Assembly: GCA_036379935.1 (NCBI GenBank)
Contig: DASVFT010000040.1
Span: forward strand, 1 to 64,000
DNA: 64,000 bases
DNA from: JAOPZW01 sp036379935
GTDB taxonomy: Bacteria; Actinomycetota; Thermoleophilia; Solirubrobacterales; Solirubrobacteraceae
Reading direction: 5' to 3'
Below, in pieces: positions 36,747-45,141 of the stretch. Position 1 is the first letter of the stretch. Each line of letters begins with the position of its first letter. The translations under genes were made by a program, and so were the position numbers. The notes beneath the pieces were generated by a model that saw nothing but the letters and a program-made list of their open reading frames with translations, was not told the origin of the DNA and made no database searches.

Positions 36747-38200
36747 CAGAAGCGCTCCGCCAGGCCCGCCTTCTCGAGCGGGTGCTCGCGGTACGGCCCC
36801 GGCACCTCGCCGCACAGCCGCGGGGTCGGCATGACCTTGCCCGGGTTGGCCAGGCCGTCGGGGTCGAACGCGCAGCGCACCTTCTGGAAGGCGTCGAGGT
36901 CGGCCTCGCTGAACATCTTCGGCATGTAGCGCTTCTTGTCGACGCCGACGCCGTGCTCGCCGGTGATCGAGCCGCCGGCCTCCACGCAGGCGACGACGAT
37001 CTCCCCGGCCAGCTCCTCGGCGCGCTCCGCCTCGCCCTCGGTATGGCCGTCGTAGCAGACGAGCGGGTGCAGGTTCCCGTCGCCGGCGTGGAAGACGTTG
37101 CCGACCTGCAGCCCGTACTGGCGCGCGAGCTCGTCGATGCGGTCGAGCACCTCGCCCAGCGCCGTGCGCGGGATGACGGAGTCCTGCACGTAGTAGTGCG
37201 GCGAGACGCGACCCATGGCCGGGAAGGCGGCCTTGCGCATCTTCCAGAAGACCTGACGCTCGGCGTCGTCGCGCGCGACGCGGACCTCGTGAGAGCCCGC
37301 GCCCTCGCACAGCGCCCGGACCTCGTCGAAGCGCGCGTCGCACTCCTGCGCCGGGCCGTCGAGCTCGACGAGCAGCGCCGCTCCGGCGTCGACGGGCCAC
37401 CCGGCGTGGGCCATCTGCTCGGAGGCTCCGATCGAGAGGTTGTCCATCATCTCGATCGCGCCCGGCACCATGCCGGCCGAAACGATGGCCGACACCGCCT
37501 GGCCGGCGTGCCCGGGCGAGTCGAAGAAGGCGACGAGCGTTCGGACCGACTCGGGCGTGGGGACGACGCGGACGGTGACCTTCGTCGCCACCCCCAGCGT
37601 GCCCTCCGAGCCCACGAAGACGCCGCACAGGTCGTAGCCGGGGAGGTCGAGCTCCTTGCCGCCGAGCTCCATCACCGACCCGTCGGGGAGGACGACCTCC
37701 AGGCCGGTCACGTAGTTGGTCGTGAAGCCGTACTTGAAGCAGTGCGCGCCGCCCGAGTTCTCGGCCACGTTGCCGCCGATCGAGCAGACGATCTGCGAGG
37801 AGGGGTCGGGCGGGTAGAAGTGCGACGGCCCGACGGCGGCCGAGATCGCGATGTTCGTGACCCCGGGCTCGCACACCACGCGCTGGTTGTCGAGGTCGAC
37901 CTCGAGGATCCGCCGCAGCCGCGAGAGGACGACGAGCACGCCGTCCTCGACCGGCAGGGCGCCGCCCGACAGCCCGCTGCCCGAGCCGCGCGCCACCCAG
38001 GGCACGCCGGCCTGGTGGCAGGCCCTGACGACGGCGGCCACCTCGTCGCCGGTGCCCGGAAGCACGGCGACGCGTGGCATCGCGGCGTACTGCAGCAGCC
38101 CGTCGGACTCGTAGGTGCGCAGCGCGTGGTGCTCGGTGACGACGTGCTCGTCGCCACAGATGCGCCGCAGCTCGTCGACCAGGTTCAGACCACCATCCAC
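36746..38200 (-). CDS. glcD: Glycolate oxidase catalytic subunit GlcD
   Basis: The 484-residue FAD-linked oxidase has WVARGSGSGLSGGALP (FAD pyrophosphate loop), CSIGGNVAENSGGAHCFKYG, a C-terminal GNVFHAGDGNLHPLV and SITGEHGVGVDKKRYM, and ends in FDPDGLANPGKV. It is the catalytic subunit oxidising glycolate to glyoxylate. I start it at GTG 38200 (VDGGLNLVDELRR), because relatives begin near the GDEHV segment and this start overlaps the permease by only 16 nt; an in-frame GTG at 38266 would overlap it by 82 nt. Confidence 0.94.
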   Translation of the reverse strand: MDGGLNLVDELRRICGDEHVVTEHHALRTYESDGLLQYAAMPRVAVLPGTGDEVAAVVRACHQAGVPWVARGSGSGLSGGALPVEDGVLVVLSRLRRILEVDLDNQRVVCEPGVTNIAISAAVGPSHFYPPDPSSQIVCSIGGNVAENSGGAHCFKYGFTTNYVTGLEVVLPDGSVMELGGKELDLPGYDLCGVFVGSEGTLGVATKVTVRVVPTPESVRTLVAFFDSPGHAGQAVSAIVSAGMVPGAIEMMDNLSIGASEQMAHAGWPVDAGAALLVELDGPAQECDARFDEVRALCEGAGSHEVRVARDDAERQVFWKMRKAAFPAMGRVSPHYYVQDSVIPRTALGEVLDRIDELARQYGLQVGNVFHAGDGNLHPLVCYDGHTEGEAERAEELAGEIVVACVEAGGSITGEHGVGVDKKRYMPKMFSEADLDAFQKVRCAFDPDGLANPGKVMPTPRLCGEVPGPYREHPLEKAGLAERF

Positions 38201-39876
38201 GAGAGGAGGCTGGTGCTCTGCAGGTAGACGAGCACCGCCATCAAGAGGATCAGCAGCAGGCTCCACTTCACCACCCTACGAAACAGGTCGCCCTCCTGCC
38301 CACCCATGCCGACCGCGGCCGCGCCAATGGCAAGGTTCTGGGGCGAGATCATCTTCCCGAGCACCCCTCCGCTCGAGTTGGCGGCGGCCATGAGCATGGG
38401 CGAGAGGTCGGCCTTCTGGGCGGCCGAGACCTGCAGCGCGCCGAAGAGCGCGTTCGACGAGGTGTCCGAGCCGGTCACCGCCACGCCCAGCCAGCCGAGG
38501 ACCGGCGAGATCAAGGCGAAGATGCCGCCGGCGCCGGCCAGCCATGTGCCGATGGTGATGGTCTGGCCCGACAGGTTCATGACGTAGGCGAGCGCCAGGA
38601 CCGACGCGACCGTGAGGATCGCGAACTTCATGTGGTCGAGCGTGTCGACGTAGGCCTTCAGCGCGCGTCCCGGCCGGACGCGCAGCGTGAGCATGGTCAG
38701 CAGACCCGACACCAGCAGCAGCGTCCCCGCGGCGCTGGCCCAGTTGAACTTGAAGGTCACCGCGGTGGGCTCCTTGCCCTTGGCGTTGAGGATGTCCAGG
38801 CCCGGCCAGCCGAAGGCCTTGGTGCGCGCGTCCAGCCAGTCGAAGAACGGCAGCCAGTGGATCTGCGCCAGGGCGAAGACGATGATGATGATCAGGTACG
38901 GCGAGAAGGCGACGAGCATCTCGCCCGGCGTGTCGTGCCTGGCCTCGCCGTTGCCGCTCGTGCCGGCGCGCCGCTGGGCCTCCTGCTCGAAGCGCTGCTG
39001 GTCGACCCCGGACTCGCCGCCGGCCATGGCCGGGCGCGGGCCCGCGGGCGTGGCCACGACGTCGCCGGGCTGCCACACGCGCAACAGCAAGACGATCGCG
39101 CCGGCCGACACCAGCGAGGCGACGATGTCGGTCAGCTCGACCGAGAGGTAGTTCGAGCACGCAAACTGACCGATGGCGAAGGCGATGCCGCCGACCATCG
39201 CGGCGGGCCACGTGGCCCTGACGCCGCGGCGCCCGTCGACCATGCCCACGAGGATGAGCGGGACGATCAGGGCCAGGAACGGCGTCTGGCGACCGACCAT
39301 GGCGCCGAGGTCGTCCTTGGGGAGGTTGGCCAGTGGCGCGAGCGTCGTGATCGGCACGGCGATGGCGCCGAAGGCGACGGGTGCCGTGTTGGCCACCAGC
39401 GAGACGGCCGCCGCCTTGACCGGCTGGAAGCCCAACGCGATGAGCATGACCGAGCAGATCGCGACCGGCGTGCCGAACCCGGCCAGCGCCTCCAGCAGGG
39501 CGCCGAAGCAGAAGGCGATGAGCACGGCCTGGACGCGCTGGTCGTCGCTGAGCCGGCCGAACGAACGACGGATGACGGCCATGTGGCCGCTGCGGTCGGC
39601 CATGTTGTAGATCCAGATCGCGTTGACGACGATCCACATGATCGGGAAGAGGCCGAAGGCCGCCCCCTCCAGCCCGGCGTCGAGCGCCTGGCCGACCGGC
39701 ATCGAGTAGACGATGATCGCGACCAGGATCGCGACCGCCAGCGACCACAGAGCGGCGATGTGCGCCTTCAAGCGCAGGCCGCCGAGCAGCACGAACAGGG
39801 TGACCAGCGGGACGGCCGCGAAGACGGTGGACCACCCGAGCGAGTCGCCGACCGGATCGAGCACCTGCTTGTACAT
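38185..39876 (-). CDS. L-lactate/glycolate permease, LctP family
   Basis: A 563-residue protein with about 13-14 membrane helices and LctP hallmarks: FGALLEALAGFGTPVAI, NTAPVAFGAIAVPI, GWLGVAVTGSDTSSNALFG and the NSSGGVLGKMISPQNL loop near the C-terminus. The family imports L-lactate, D-lactate and glycolate with protons. The strong GGAGGGG Shine-Dalgarno sits directly against the ATG at 39882 and 8 nt from the ATG at 39876, so I prefer the second. It heads the operon with glcDEF and aceB, making glycolate the likely main substrate here. Confidence 0.92.
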   Translation of the reverse strand: MYKQVLDPVGDSLGWSTVFAAVPLVTLFVLLGGLRLKAHIAALWSLAVAILVAIIVYSMPVGQALDAGLEGAAFGLFPIMWIVVNAIWIYNMADRSGHMAVIRRSFGRLSDDQRVQAVLIAFCFGALLEALAGFGTPVAICSVMLIALGFQPVKAAAVSLVANTAPVAFGAIAVPITTLAPLANLPKDDLGAMVGRQTPFLALIVPLILVGMVDGRRGVRATWPAAMVGGIAFAIGQFACSNYLSVELTDIVASLVSAGAIVLLLRVWQPGDVVATPAGPRPAMAGGESGVDQQRFEQEAQRRAGTSGNGEARHDTPGEMLVAFSPYLIIIIVFALAQIHWLPFFDWLDARTKAFGWPGLDILNAKGKEPTAVTFKFNWASAAGTLLLVSGLLTMLTLRVRPGRALKAYVDTLDHMKFAILTVASVLALAYVMNLSGQTITIGTWLAGAGGIFALISPVLGWLGVAVTGSDTSSNALFGALQVSAAQKADLSPMLMAAANSSGGVLGKMISPQNLAIGAAAVGMGGQEGDLFRRVVKWSLLLILLMAVLVYLQSTSLLSWMVV

Positions 39877-39976
39877 GCGCATCCCCTCCCGAAGAGCCGA
39901 ACGGGATGTGTGATACCCCCGACGCCGAGGGCTACGCCTTCATCGGCTGTACCTTCAGACCGTCGCGGTCGGGCGC

Positions 39977-40792
39977 CTAGGGCGCGAGCTCGCCGCGCAG
40001 CGCGCGCCCGTAGCGCTCGGCCGAGCGGCGTACGACCGTCTTGCCCTCGCGGCGCACGAGGTGATCCCACCACGCGCCGTAGATGACCTCGAAGGCGAAG
40101 GGCTCGAGCGCGGCGACCATGCGCTGGACCGCCGACTCGGCCAGCGGGATGAGGTTGGGGTAGCTGTACATGAAGCCGACGTGCGTGCGGTCGGGGATGA
40201 CCTGGACGATGTCGCCGCTCAGCAGCGCGCCGGCGCCGGCGGCGCCCGCCGGCCAGTGGAGCATCGTGCCGCCCGCGAAATGGCCCCCACCGCGCACGAG
40301 GGTCAGGCCTTCGCCCAGCGCGCGCGTCTCGCCGTCCCACAGCTCGATCGCCGAGTCCGGTCGGGTGATCCAGCGGCGGTCATCGGCGTGCAGGAGCACC
40401 GGGCAGTCGAAGCGCGCGGCCCAGTCCGCCATGCCCGAGTAGTAATGCGGGTGCGAGATGGCGATGGCGGCCAGACCGCCGCGCCGCTCGATCTCGTCCG
40501 CCGCGTCGTCCTCGAAGTAGGTCACGCAGTCCCACATCAGCAAGCGGTCGCCCTGCGGCACCAGCAGGGCGCGCTGGCCGATGGCCAGCTCCGGCTCGGT
40601 GCCGAGCCCGAGCAGCTCGGCCTCCTGGCGCAGCTCGTTGCGGTGCGTGGCCGCCAGCTCGTCGAGCGTGGTCCAGTGCTGCCCGTCCTCGGGCACGTAC
40701 TGGCGCTCGTCGGTGCAGATCGGGCAGCGCTCGGGCAGCGCGCCGGCGTCGGGGAACTGCGCGGCACAGGTGGCGCAGACGAAGCGAGGCAT
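39977..40792 (-). CDS. Zinc-ribbon plus MBL-fold hydrolase-like protein
   Basis: The 271-residue protein starts with a rubredoxin-like zinc ribbon, CATCAAQF...RCPICTDER (CxxC, 16 residues, CxxC), then an MBL fold. In place of the usual HxHxDH motif it has ISHPHYYSGM (HxHxYS), while HFAGGTML and SGDIVQV keep the later ligands. The metal site is therefore altered, though this variant may be a subfamily feature. Glyoxalase II-like hydrolysis is the closest guess; substrate unknown. It is 18 bp from the DMT exporter gene on the same strand. Confidence 0.75.
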   Translation of the reverse strand: MPRFVCATCAAQFPDAGALPERCPICTDERQYVPEDGQHWTTLDELAATHRNELRQEAELLGLGTEPELAIGQRALLVPQGDRLLMWDCVTYFEDDAADEIERRGGLAAIAISHPHYYSGMADWAARFDCPVLLHADDRRWITRPDSAIELWDGETRALGEGLTLVRGGGHFAGGTMLHWPAGAAGAGALLSGDIVQVIPDRTHVGFMYSYPNLIPLAESAVQRMVAALEPFAFEVIYGAWWDHLVRREGKTVVRRSAERYGRALRGELAP

Positions 40793-40810
40793 CGCCCGGA
40801 GCCTGCCAGC

Positions 40811-41662
40811 TCAGCCCAGGGCGAGACACGCGATGCCGCCGAGGATGACGGCCGCCGCCGAGGCGCGCCGCCTCGGATCGCCTTCGCCCAGGAGGTGGGT
40901 GCCCAGCAGCGAGGCGATGACGATTGACGCCTCGCGGCCGGGGGCGACGACGCTGACCGGCGCCTTCGTGAGCGCCACGAGCACGAGGATGTAGGCGAGC
41001 GGGCTGAGCAGGCCGACGGCGAGGATGGCGCGGCGGTCGTGCTCCAGGGCGGTCCGCAGGCCGGCGCGATCGCGCAGCGCGGGCGCGGCCAGCACGATCG
41101 CCCGCGTCGCCTCCGAGCCCCAGTAATAGGCGAGCGCCGGCGCCGCCAGGTCCTGGACGGCGTGGGCGTCCCACAGCGTGTACGCCGCGATGGTCACGCC
41201 GGTGAGCAGCGCGAAGACGATCGACGCGCGCGTGGGCGTGCGGTGCCCGCCGGCGGCCAGCGACAGCACCCCGGCGACGACGAGCACCGCGCCGACCAGC
41301 GCCACGGGCCCGGGGCGCTCGCCGAGGAGGACCACTGCCGCCAGCACCGACAGCGCCGGTCCCGTTCCGCGCGCGAGGGGATAGACGACAGACAGGTCGC
41401 CATCCGCGTAGCCGCGTTGCAGCGTGGTGAAGTACAACGAGTGCAGGCAGCCGCTGCCGAGCATGAACGCGATCGCGGCGCCGCTCAGCCCGTGGTCTGA
41501 GAGCAGGAGCTGGATCGCGGCGGGCGTGGCGTACGCCGTCGCCGCGCACAGCCCGGCCAGCCACACGAAGGGCAAGCCGCCGCGCGCCTGCTTGGCGAAG
41601 AAGTTCCAGCACGCGTGCGCGACGGCGGCGGCGGCGACGAGGGCGAACGCTGCGGGGCTCAC
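40811..41662 (-). CDS. EamA-type DMT exporter
   Basis: A 283-residue protein with ten predicted membrane helices in two EamA repeats; typical segments are VVYPLARGTGPALSVLAAVV (end of the first repeat) and the second-half VSVVAPGREASIVIASLLG. DMT/EamA proteins export amino acids, metabolites or drugs; the substrate is unknown. I use GTG at 41662 (VSPAAFALVAAAAV), since the frame upstream lies in the protease gene and codes for nothing membrane-like. Confidence 0.82.
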   Translation of the reverse strand: MSPAAFALVAAAAVAHACWNFFAKQARGGLPFVWLAGLCAATAYATPAAIQLLLSDHGLSGAAIAFMLGSGCLHSLYFTTLQRGYADGDLSVVYPLARGTGPALSVLAAVVLLGERPGPVALVGAVLVVAGVLSLAAGGHRTPTRASIVFALLTGVTIAAYTLWDAHAVQDLAAPALAYYWGSEATRAIVLAAPALRDRAGLRTALEHDRRAILAVGLLSPLAYILVLVALTKAPVSVVAPGREASIVIASLLGTHLLGEGDPRRRASAAAVILGGIACLALG

Positions 41663-41678
41663 GCGCGGCGCGGGAGCC

Positions 41679-42719
41679 TCAGCGCGGGATACGGACGAGG
41701 GTGGTGATCGAGCCCGCGATGCCGCCGTCGTTGCTGGCCTCGACCTCGCATGCCAGCTGGTGGCCGGCGTCGGCCCTGCGCACCGTGTAGGTCGCGCGAC
41801 GGCCCACGAGCTTGGCCCGCCGGCCCCCTTGGCGGTGCCACGAGACGGCGACGCGCGCGGGCGGCGTGGTGAAGGTGGAGACGGCGCACGTGAGGTGGCG
41901 GCCCACGGCGGCCGTGCCGGAGATCTCCGGCGCCGACTCCGGCGTGGGAGCCCATCTGGGAAAGGGATTGGCCACGAACCGGCGGTAGCGAGCCACGTCG
42001 GTGAAGACGGACGGGAGGCCATCGGCGCCGCAGCGCGCGCCGCTGAAGCTGACGACGCCGAGCAGCACGGGGGCCCCCGGCGTCGCGGCGTAGAGCGGGC
42101 CGCCGGCGTCGCCGTTGCAGGCCGAGCTCAGCGGCGGGCGGCCATCGACGTCGACCGCGCACAGCATGCGCGCGGCGTCGAACCGCTCGCCGCCGCTGCC
42201 ACGCCGGTCGCGGAAGCTGCGCGCACATCGCGCGTCCGAGATCAGCCGCAGCTGGGCCGCGCGGAGCGCCTGGCGGAACCGCGGGCTCGCGCGCTCGCCC
42301 GCCGCGGGCACCGTCGACCGGCCGCGACCGAGGATCGTCGCCTCGGCCGGCAGCCCGCCCCCCAGCGTGACCGGCGCCACGCCCGGCACCGGCTGATCCA
42401 GCTGGACGATGGCGACGTCGTCGCGGACGCTCGTCCCGTTGGCGTGACGCCATGCGGGATACATCGCGAAGCGGACCGTCTGTCGCAGCACCCCGCCCAC
42501 GGCCACGTTCCTGAGGTCCGCCAGCTCCCGGTGAGCGACGCAGTGGCCGGCCGTGAGGACGCGATCGGGCGCGACGAGCGCGCCTCCGCAGCCGCCGAAC
42601 GACGCGAACCACGGTGCCGTCGCGAGCGCGAGCGGATGACCGCCGACGACCGCGCGGGCGGGCGCCGCCGCGACGAGCGCGAGCAGGAGGGCGAGAGGGG
42701 CGATCCGTCTGAGGGTCAT
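41679..42719 (-). CDS. Secreted trypsin-like (S1A) pseudoprotease with Ig-like C-terminal domain
   Basis: The 346-residue protein has a signal peptide ending APARA (residue 23), directly followed by VVGGHP, the mature N-terminus of chymotrypsin-fold proteases. The triad His is in LTAGHCVA (H59) and Asp in DDVAIVQL (D101). The nucleophile position reads CNGDAGGPLY, with Ala205 (codon GCC at 42107-42105) in place of the serine of GDSGGP. Unless this is a sequencing error, it cannot hydrolyse peptides by the standard mechanism. Residues about 265-346 form an Ig-like domain with two cysteines, common on Solirubrobacterales secreted proteins. A binding or decoy role is possible. Confidence 0.85.
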   Translation of the reverse strand: MTLRRIAPLALLLALVAAAPARAVVGGHPLALATAPWFASFGGCGGALVAPDRVLTAGHCVAHRELADLRNVAVGGVLRQTVRFAMYPAWRHANGTSVRDDVAIVQLDQPVPGVAPVTLGGGLPAEATILGRGRSTVPAAGERASPRFRQALRAAQLRLISDARCARSFRDRRGSGGERFDAARMLCAVDVDGRPPLSSACNGDAGGPLYAATPGAPVLLGVVSFSGARCGADGLPSVFTDVARYRRFVANPFPRWAPTPESAPEISGTAAVGRHLTCAVSTFTTPPARVAVSWHRQGGRRAKLVGRRATYTVRRADAGHQLACEVEASNDGGIAGSITTLVRIPR

Positions 42720-42823
42720 CCGGCTGTGGGCCGGCATCCTCGCGGATCGCCCCTCGACGCGGCGTGCCGGTCGTTCAGCCGGTGCACCGCAACTCCGGCC
42801 CCAGTCCACAGGTTGCCGGAGTG

Positions 42824-44230
42824 ATGCCTCTTCGCACGCTTGTCCTCCTCGCCGCGCTCACCGCGGTCCTGGCCCTGCCCGCCGGGGCGGCGGCGCGCAC
42901 CTCGCAGTTCACGATCTTCGAGGCTCCGCGCGAGCTGCTCTCCGACGACGACGCGCTGCGCGCGCAGACCCTGGAGGAGATCCAGGGCTTCGGCGTGCAC
43001 TGGGTGCGGCTCATCCTCTACTGGCAGGCGGTGGCGCCCGCAGCGGCGAGCGGCACGCCGCCGGCGTTCGACGAGCGCGATCCCACCGCCTATCCGGGCT
43101 TCGGTCGCTATGACCGTGCGATCGCCGAGGCCCGCGCCCGCGGGCTGCAGGTGCTGCTGACGGTCTCGGGCCCCGTGCCCCGGTGGGCCACGCGGGACCG
43201 CAAGGACAACGTCACCCGCCCGAGTCCGGCGCGCTTCGAGCGCTTCATGACTGCGGTCGGGCGCCGCTACCGCGACCAGATCTCGACGTGGTCGATCTGG
43301 AACGAGCCGAACCATCCCGACTTCCTGGGACCCCAGTACTCCGCGGGCAAGAAGCCGGTGTCACCGGGCATCTACCGCCGGCTCGCGCAGGCGGGCGAGC
43401 GCGGACTGCGGGCGTCGGGCAACGGCGCCGACCGTGTCTGGCTCGGCGAGACCGCGCCGCGCGGCACGGGCAGGGCCGTCGCTCCCCTGACCTTCCTGCG
43501 CGGTGCGCTGTGCCTCGACGCGCGGTACCGCATGCGCCCGTCGTGCAAGCGCCTGCCGGGCAACGGCTGGGCCCACCACGCGTATACGCCGGCCGCGGGG
43601 CCGTTCTTCGTCCCGCCCAGCCGCAACGACGTCACGATAGGCGTGTTCGGCCGCCTGAGCTCGGCGCTGTCGAAGGCGGGTCGCGCCGGCGCCATCCGCC
43701 GCGACATGCCGATCTACCTGACCGAGTTCGGCATCCAGAGCTTCCCCGATCGCATCTCGGGCGTTAGCCAGCAGCGGCAGGCGGAATATCGCTCGATCTC
43801 CGAGCGCATCGCGTATCGCAACGGCCGCGTGCGCGGGTTCTCGCAGTACCTCATGCGCGACGACGACCCGCGGCCCGGATCGGCGCTGGAGCGCTTCAGC
43901 GGCTTCGAGTCGGGCCTGCGGACGAGCGCCGGGGCGCCCAAGCTGGTCTACGAGGGCTTCCGCCTGCCCCTCGTGGCCACGCGCGCCGCGCGCCGCACGT
44001 CGCTCTGGGGCCTCGTGCGCCCGGCGGCCGGCCGCACGCAGGTCGCGATCGAGTACCGCAACGCGGGCTCGTCGACGTGGCGCGCGCTCAAGTCGGCGCG
44101 CACCAACGCGGCCGGCTACTGGTCCGCCATCACGAGCGCGCGCGGCGGACGCGCCTACCGCCTCCGCTGGGTCGCCCCGAGCGGCAGGGCCTTCACGGGC
44201 CCGCCGACCCGCGCCTATCGCGCGACGTGA
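42824..44230 (+). CDS. Secreted GH-A clan glycoside hydrolase
   Basis: The 468-residue protein has a signal peptide (LRTLVLLAALTAVLALPAGA) and a TIM-barrel of the GH5/GH39 type: the acid/base glutamate in WSIWNEPNHPDF (E161) and the nucleophile in IYLTEFGIQS (E301), with WVRLILYWQAV early and a beta-sandwich tail from about residue 385. It should cleave a beta-glycan outside the cell; the sugar cannot be named. GGAG 6-9 nt before the ATG at 42824 supports this start. Divergent from the pseudoprotease; its 3' end overlaps the next convergent gene by 16 nt. Confidence 0.85.
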   Translation: MPLRTLVLLAALTAVLALPAGAAARTSQFTIFEAPRELLSDDDALRAQTLEEIQGFGVHWVRLILYWQAVAPAAASGTPPAFDERDPTAYPGFGRYDRAIAEARARGLQVLLTVSGPVPRWATRDRKDNVTRPSPARFERFMTAVGRRYRDQISTWSIWNEPNHPDFLGPQYSAGKKPVSPGIYRRLAQAGERGLRASGNGADRVWLGETAPRGTGRAVAPLTFLRGALCLDARYRMRPSCKRLPGNGWAHHAYTPAAGPFFVPPSRNDVTIGVFGRLSSALSKAGRAGAIRRDMPIYLTEFGIQSFPDRISGVSQQRQAEYRSISERIAYRNGRVRGFSQYLMRDDDPRPGSALERFSGFESGLRTSAGAPKLVYEGFRLPLVATRAARRTSLWGLVRPAAGRTQVAIEYRNAGSSTWRALKSARTNAAGYWSAITSARGGRAYRLRWVAPSGRAFTGPPTRAYRAT

Positions 44231-45135
44231 CGATCCCGGCCGGTGACCAGGACGGCGAGGAAGGTCAGCGCGACGCCGACCACCGTGGCGGCCGTCACGG
44301 TCTCGCCGTGGATCGGCGCCACCAGGTCGACGACGAGCCCGCCCGCGGCCTGACCGGCGATGACGCCGAGCATGAGGCGCAGCACGCCCAGACGCGACAC
44401 GGTCACCACCATCGTCGTGGCCACGGCGGCGCCGATCACGCCCGCCAGGTACTCCGGTACCGGGGCCGACCATCCGTGCGGCGGCGACAGGCCGGTGACC
44501 ACCGCCGCGACGGCCGCGAGGGCGGCTGCGCCCACCAGGAAGTTGACGGTCATGGCGAAGACCGGCTCGCCGGTGACGCGCGCGAGATGGCCGTTGGCCG
44601 CCTGCTGCAGGGCGTTGGCCACGCCGGCGACGACGGCGAAGGCGATGAGGCCGGCCTGCGGGCTCGTGTGCGCCCCCAGCGCCGAGAGCGTCACGGCGGC
44701 CACCGCGAGCGCGACGCCGCCCATCCGGGCCGGCGTGATGTCGCGGCGGCCGGCCGGGCTCAGCCCCACCCGGTCGGCGACCAGGCTGCCGCTCGTCTGG
44801 CCGCACACCAGGGCCAGGCTCAGGAGCGCGACGCCGATCTCGGGTGCCGCGATCGCCCCGGCGGCCACCAGCATGGCTCCGCCGAGGCCACCGAGCAGAT
44901 GCCATGGGCGGACGTCCGCGCGCCGGCGCAGCGCGCGCGGCGCGGCCCCGGTGACAACCATGATCACGGCCAGGACGCTCAGGCCGGTGACGTTGTTGAT
45001 CGTCGCCGCCAGCTCGGCGGAGCCCAGCGAGCGGCCGAGCCGTCCGTTGATGTAGGCCTGCGCGGCGAGCCCGGCGCCCGCCGCGACGGCGAAGGCGGTC
45101 GGGACCGCGGTCCGGCGGGGCGCGGCGATCGACAC
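44215..45135 (-). CDS. DMT transporter, YdcZ/DUF606 type
   Basis: A 306-residue protein with ten helices in two repeats of the DUF606/YdcZ family: LAAQAYINGRLGRSLGSAELAATINNVTG (quoted in part: YINGRLGRSLGSAELAA) and the second-half QQAANGHLARVTGEPVFAMT. The pairs NGxL and TxxN are the family signatures. Substrate unknown. It follows glyS by 6 bp on the same strand, so it is probably co-transcribed. GTG start. Confidence 0.82.
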   Translation of the reverse strand: MSIAAPRRTAVPTAFAVAAGAGLAAQAYINGRLGRSLGSAELAATINNVTGLSVLAVIMVVTGAAPRALRRRADVRPWHLLGGLGGAMLVAAGAIAAPEIGVALLSLALVCGQTSGSLVADRVGLSPAGRRDITPARMGGVALAVAAVTLSALGAHTSPQAGLIAFAVVAGVANALQQAANGHLARVTGEPVFAMTVNFLVGAAALAAVAAVVTGLSPPHGWSAPVPEYLAGVIGAAVATTMVVTVSRLGVLRLMLGVIAGQAAGGLVVDLVAPIHGETVTAATVVGVALTFLAVLVTGRDRHVAR

Positions 45136-45141
45136 CCGCGG

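Noticed and set aside
36746..38266. Longer GlcD starting at GTG 38266
   Set aside because: It would add 22 residues without similarity to GlcD and overlap the permease gene by 82 nt.
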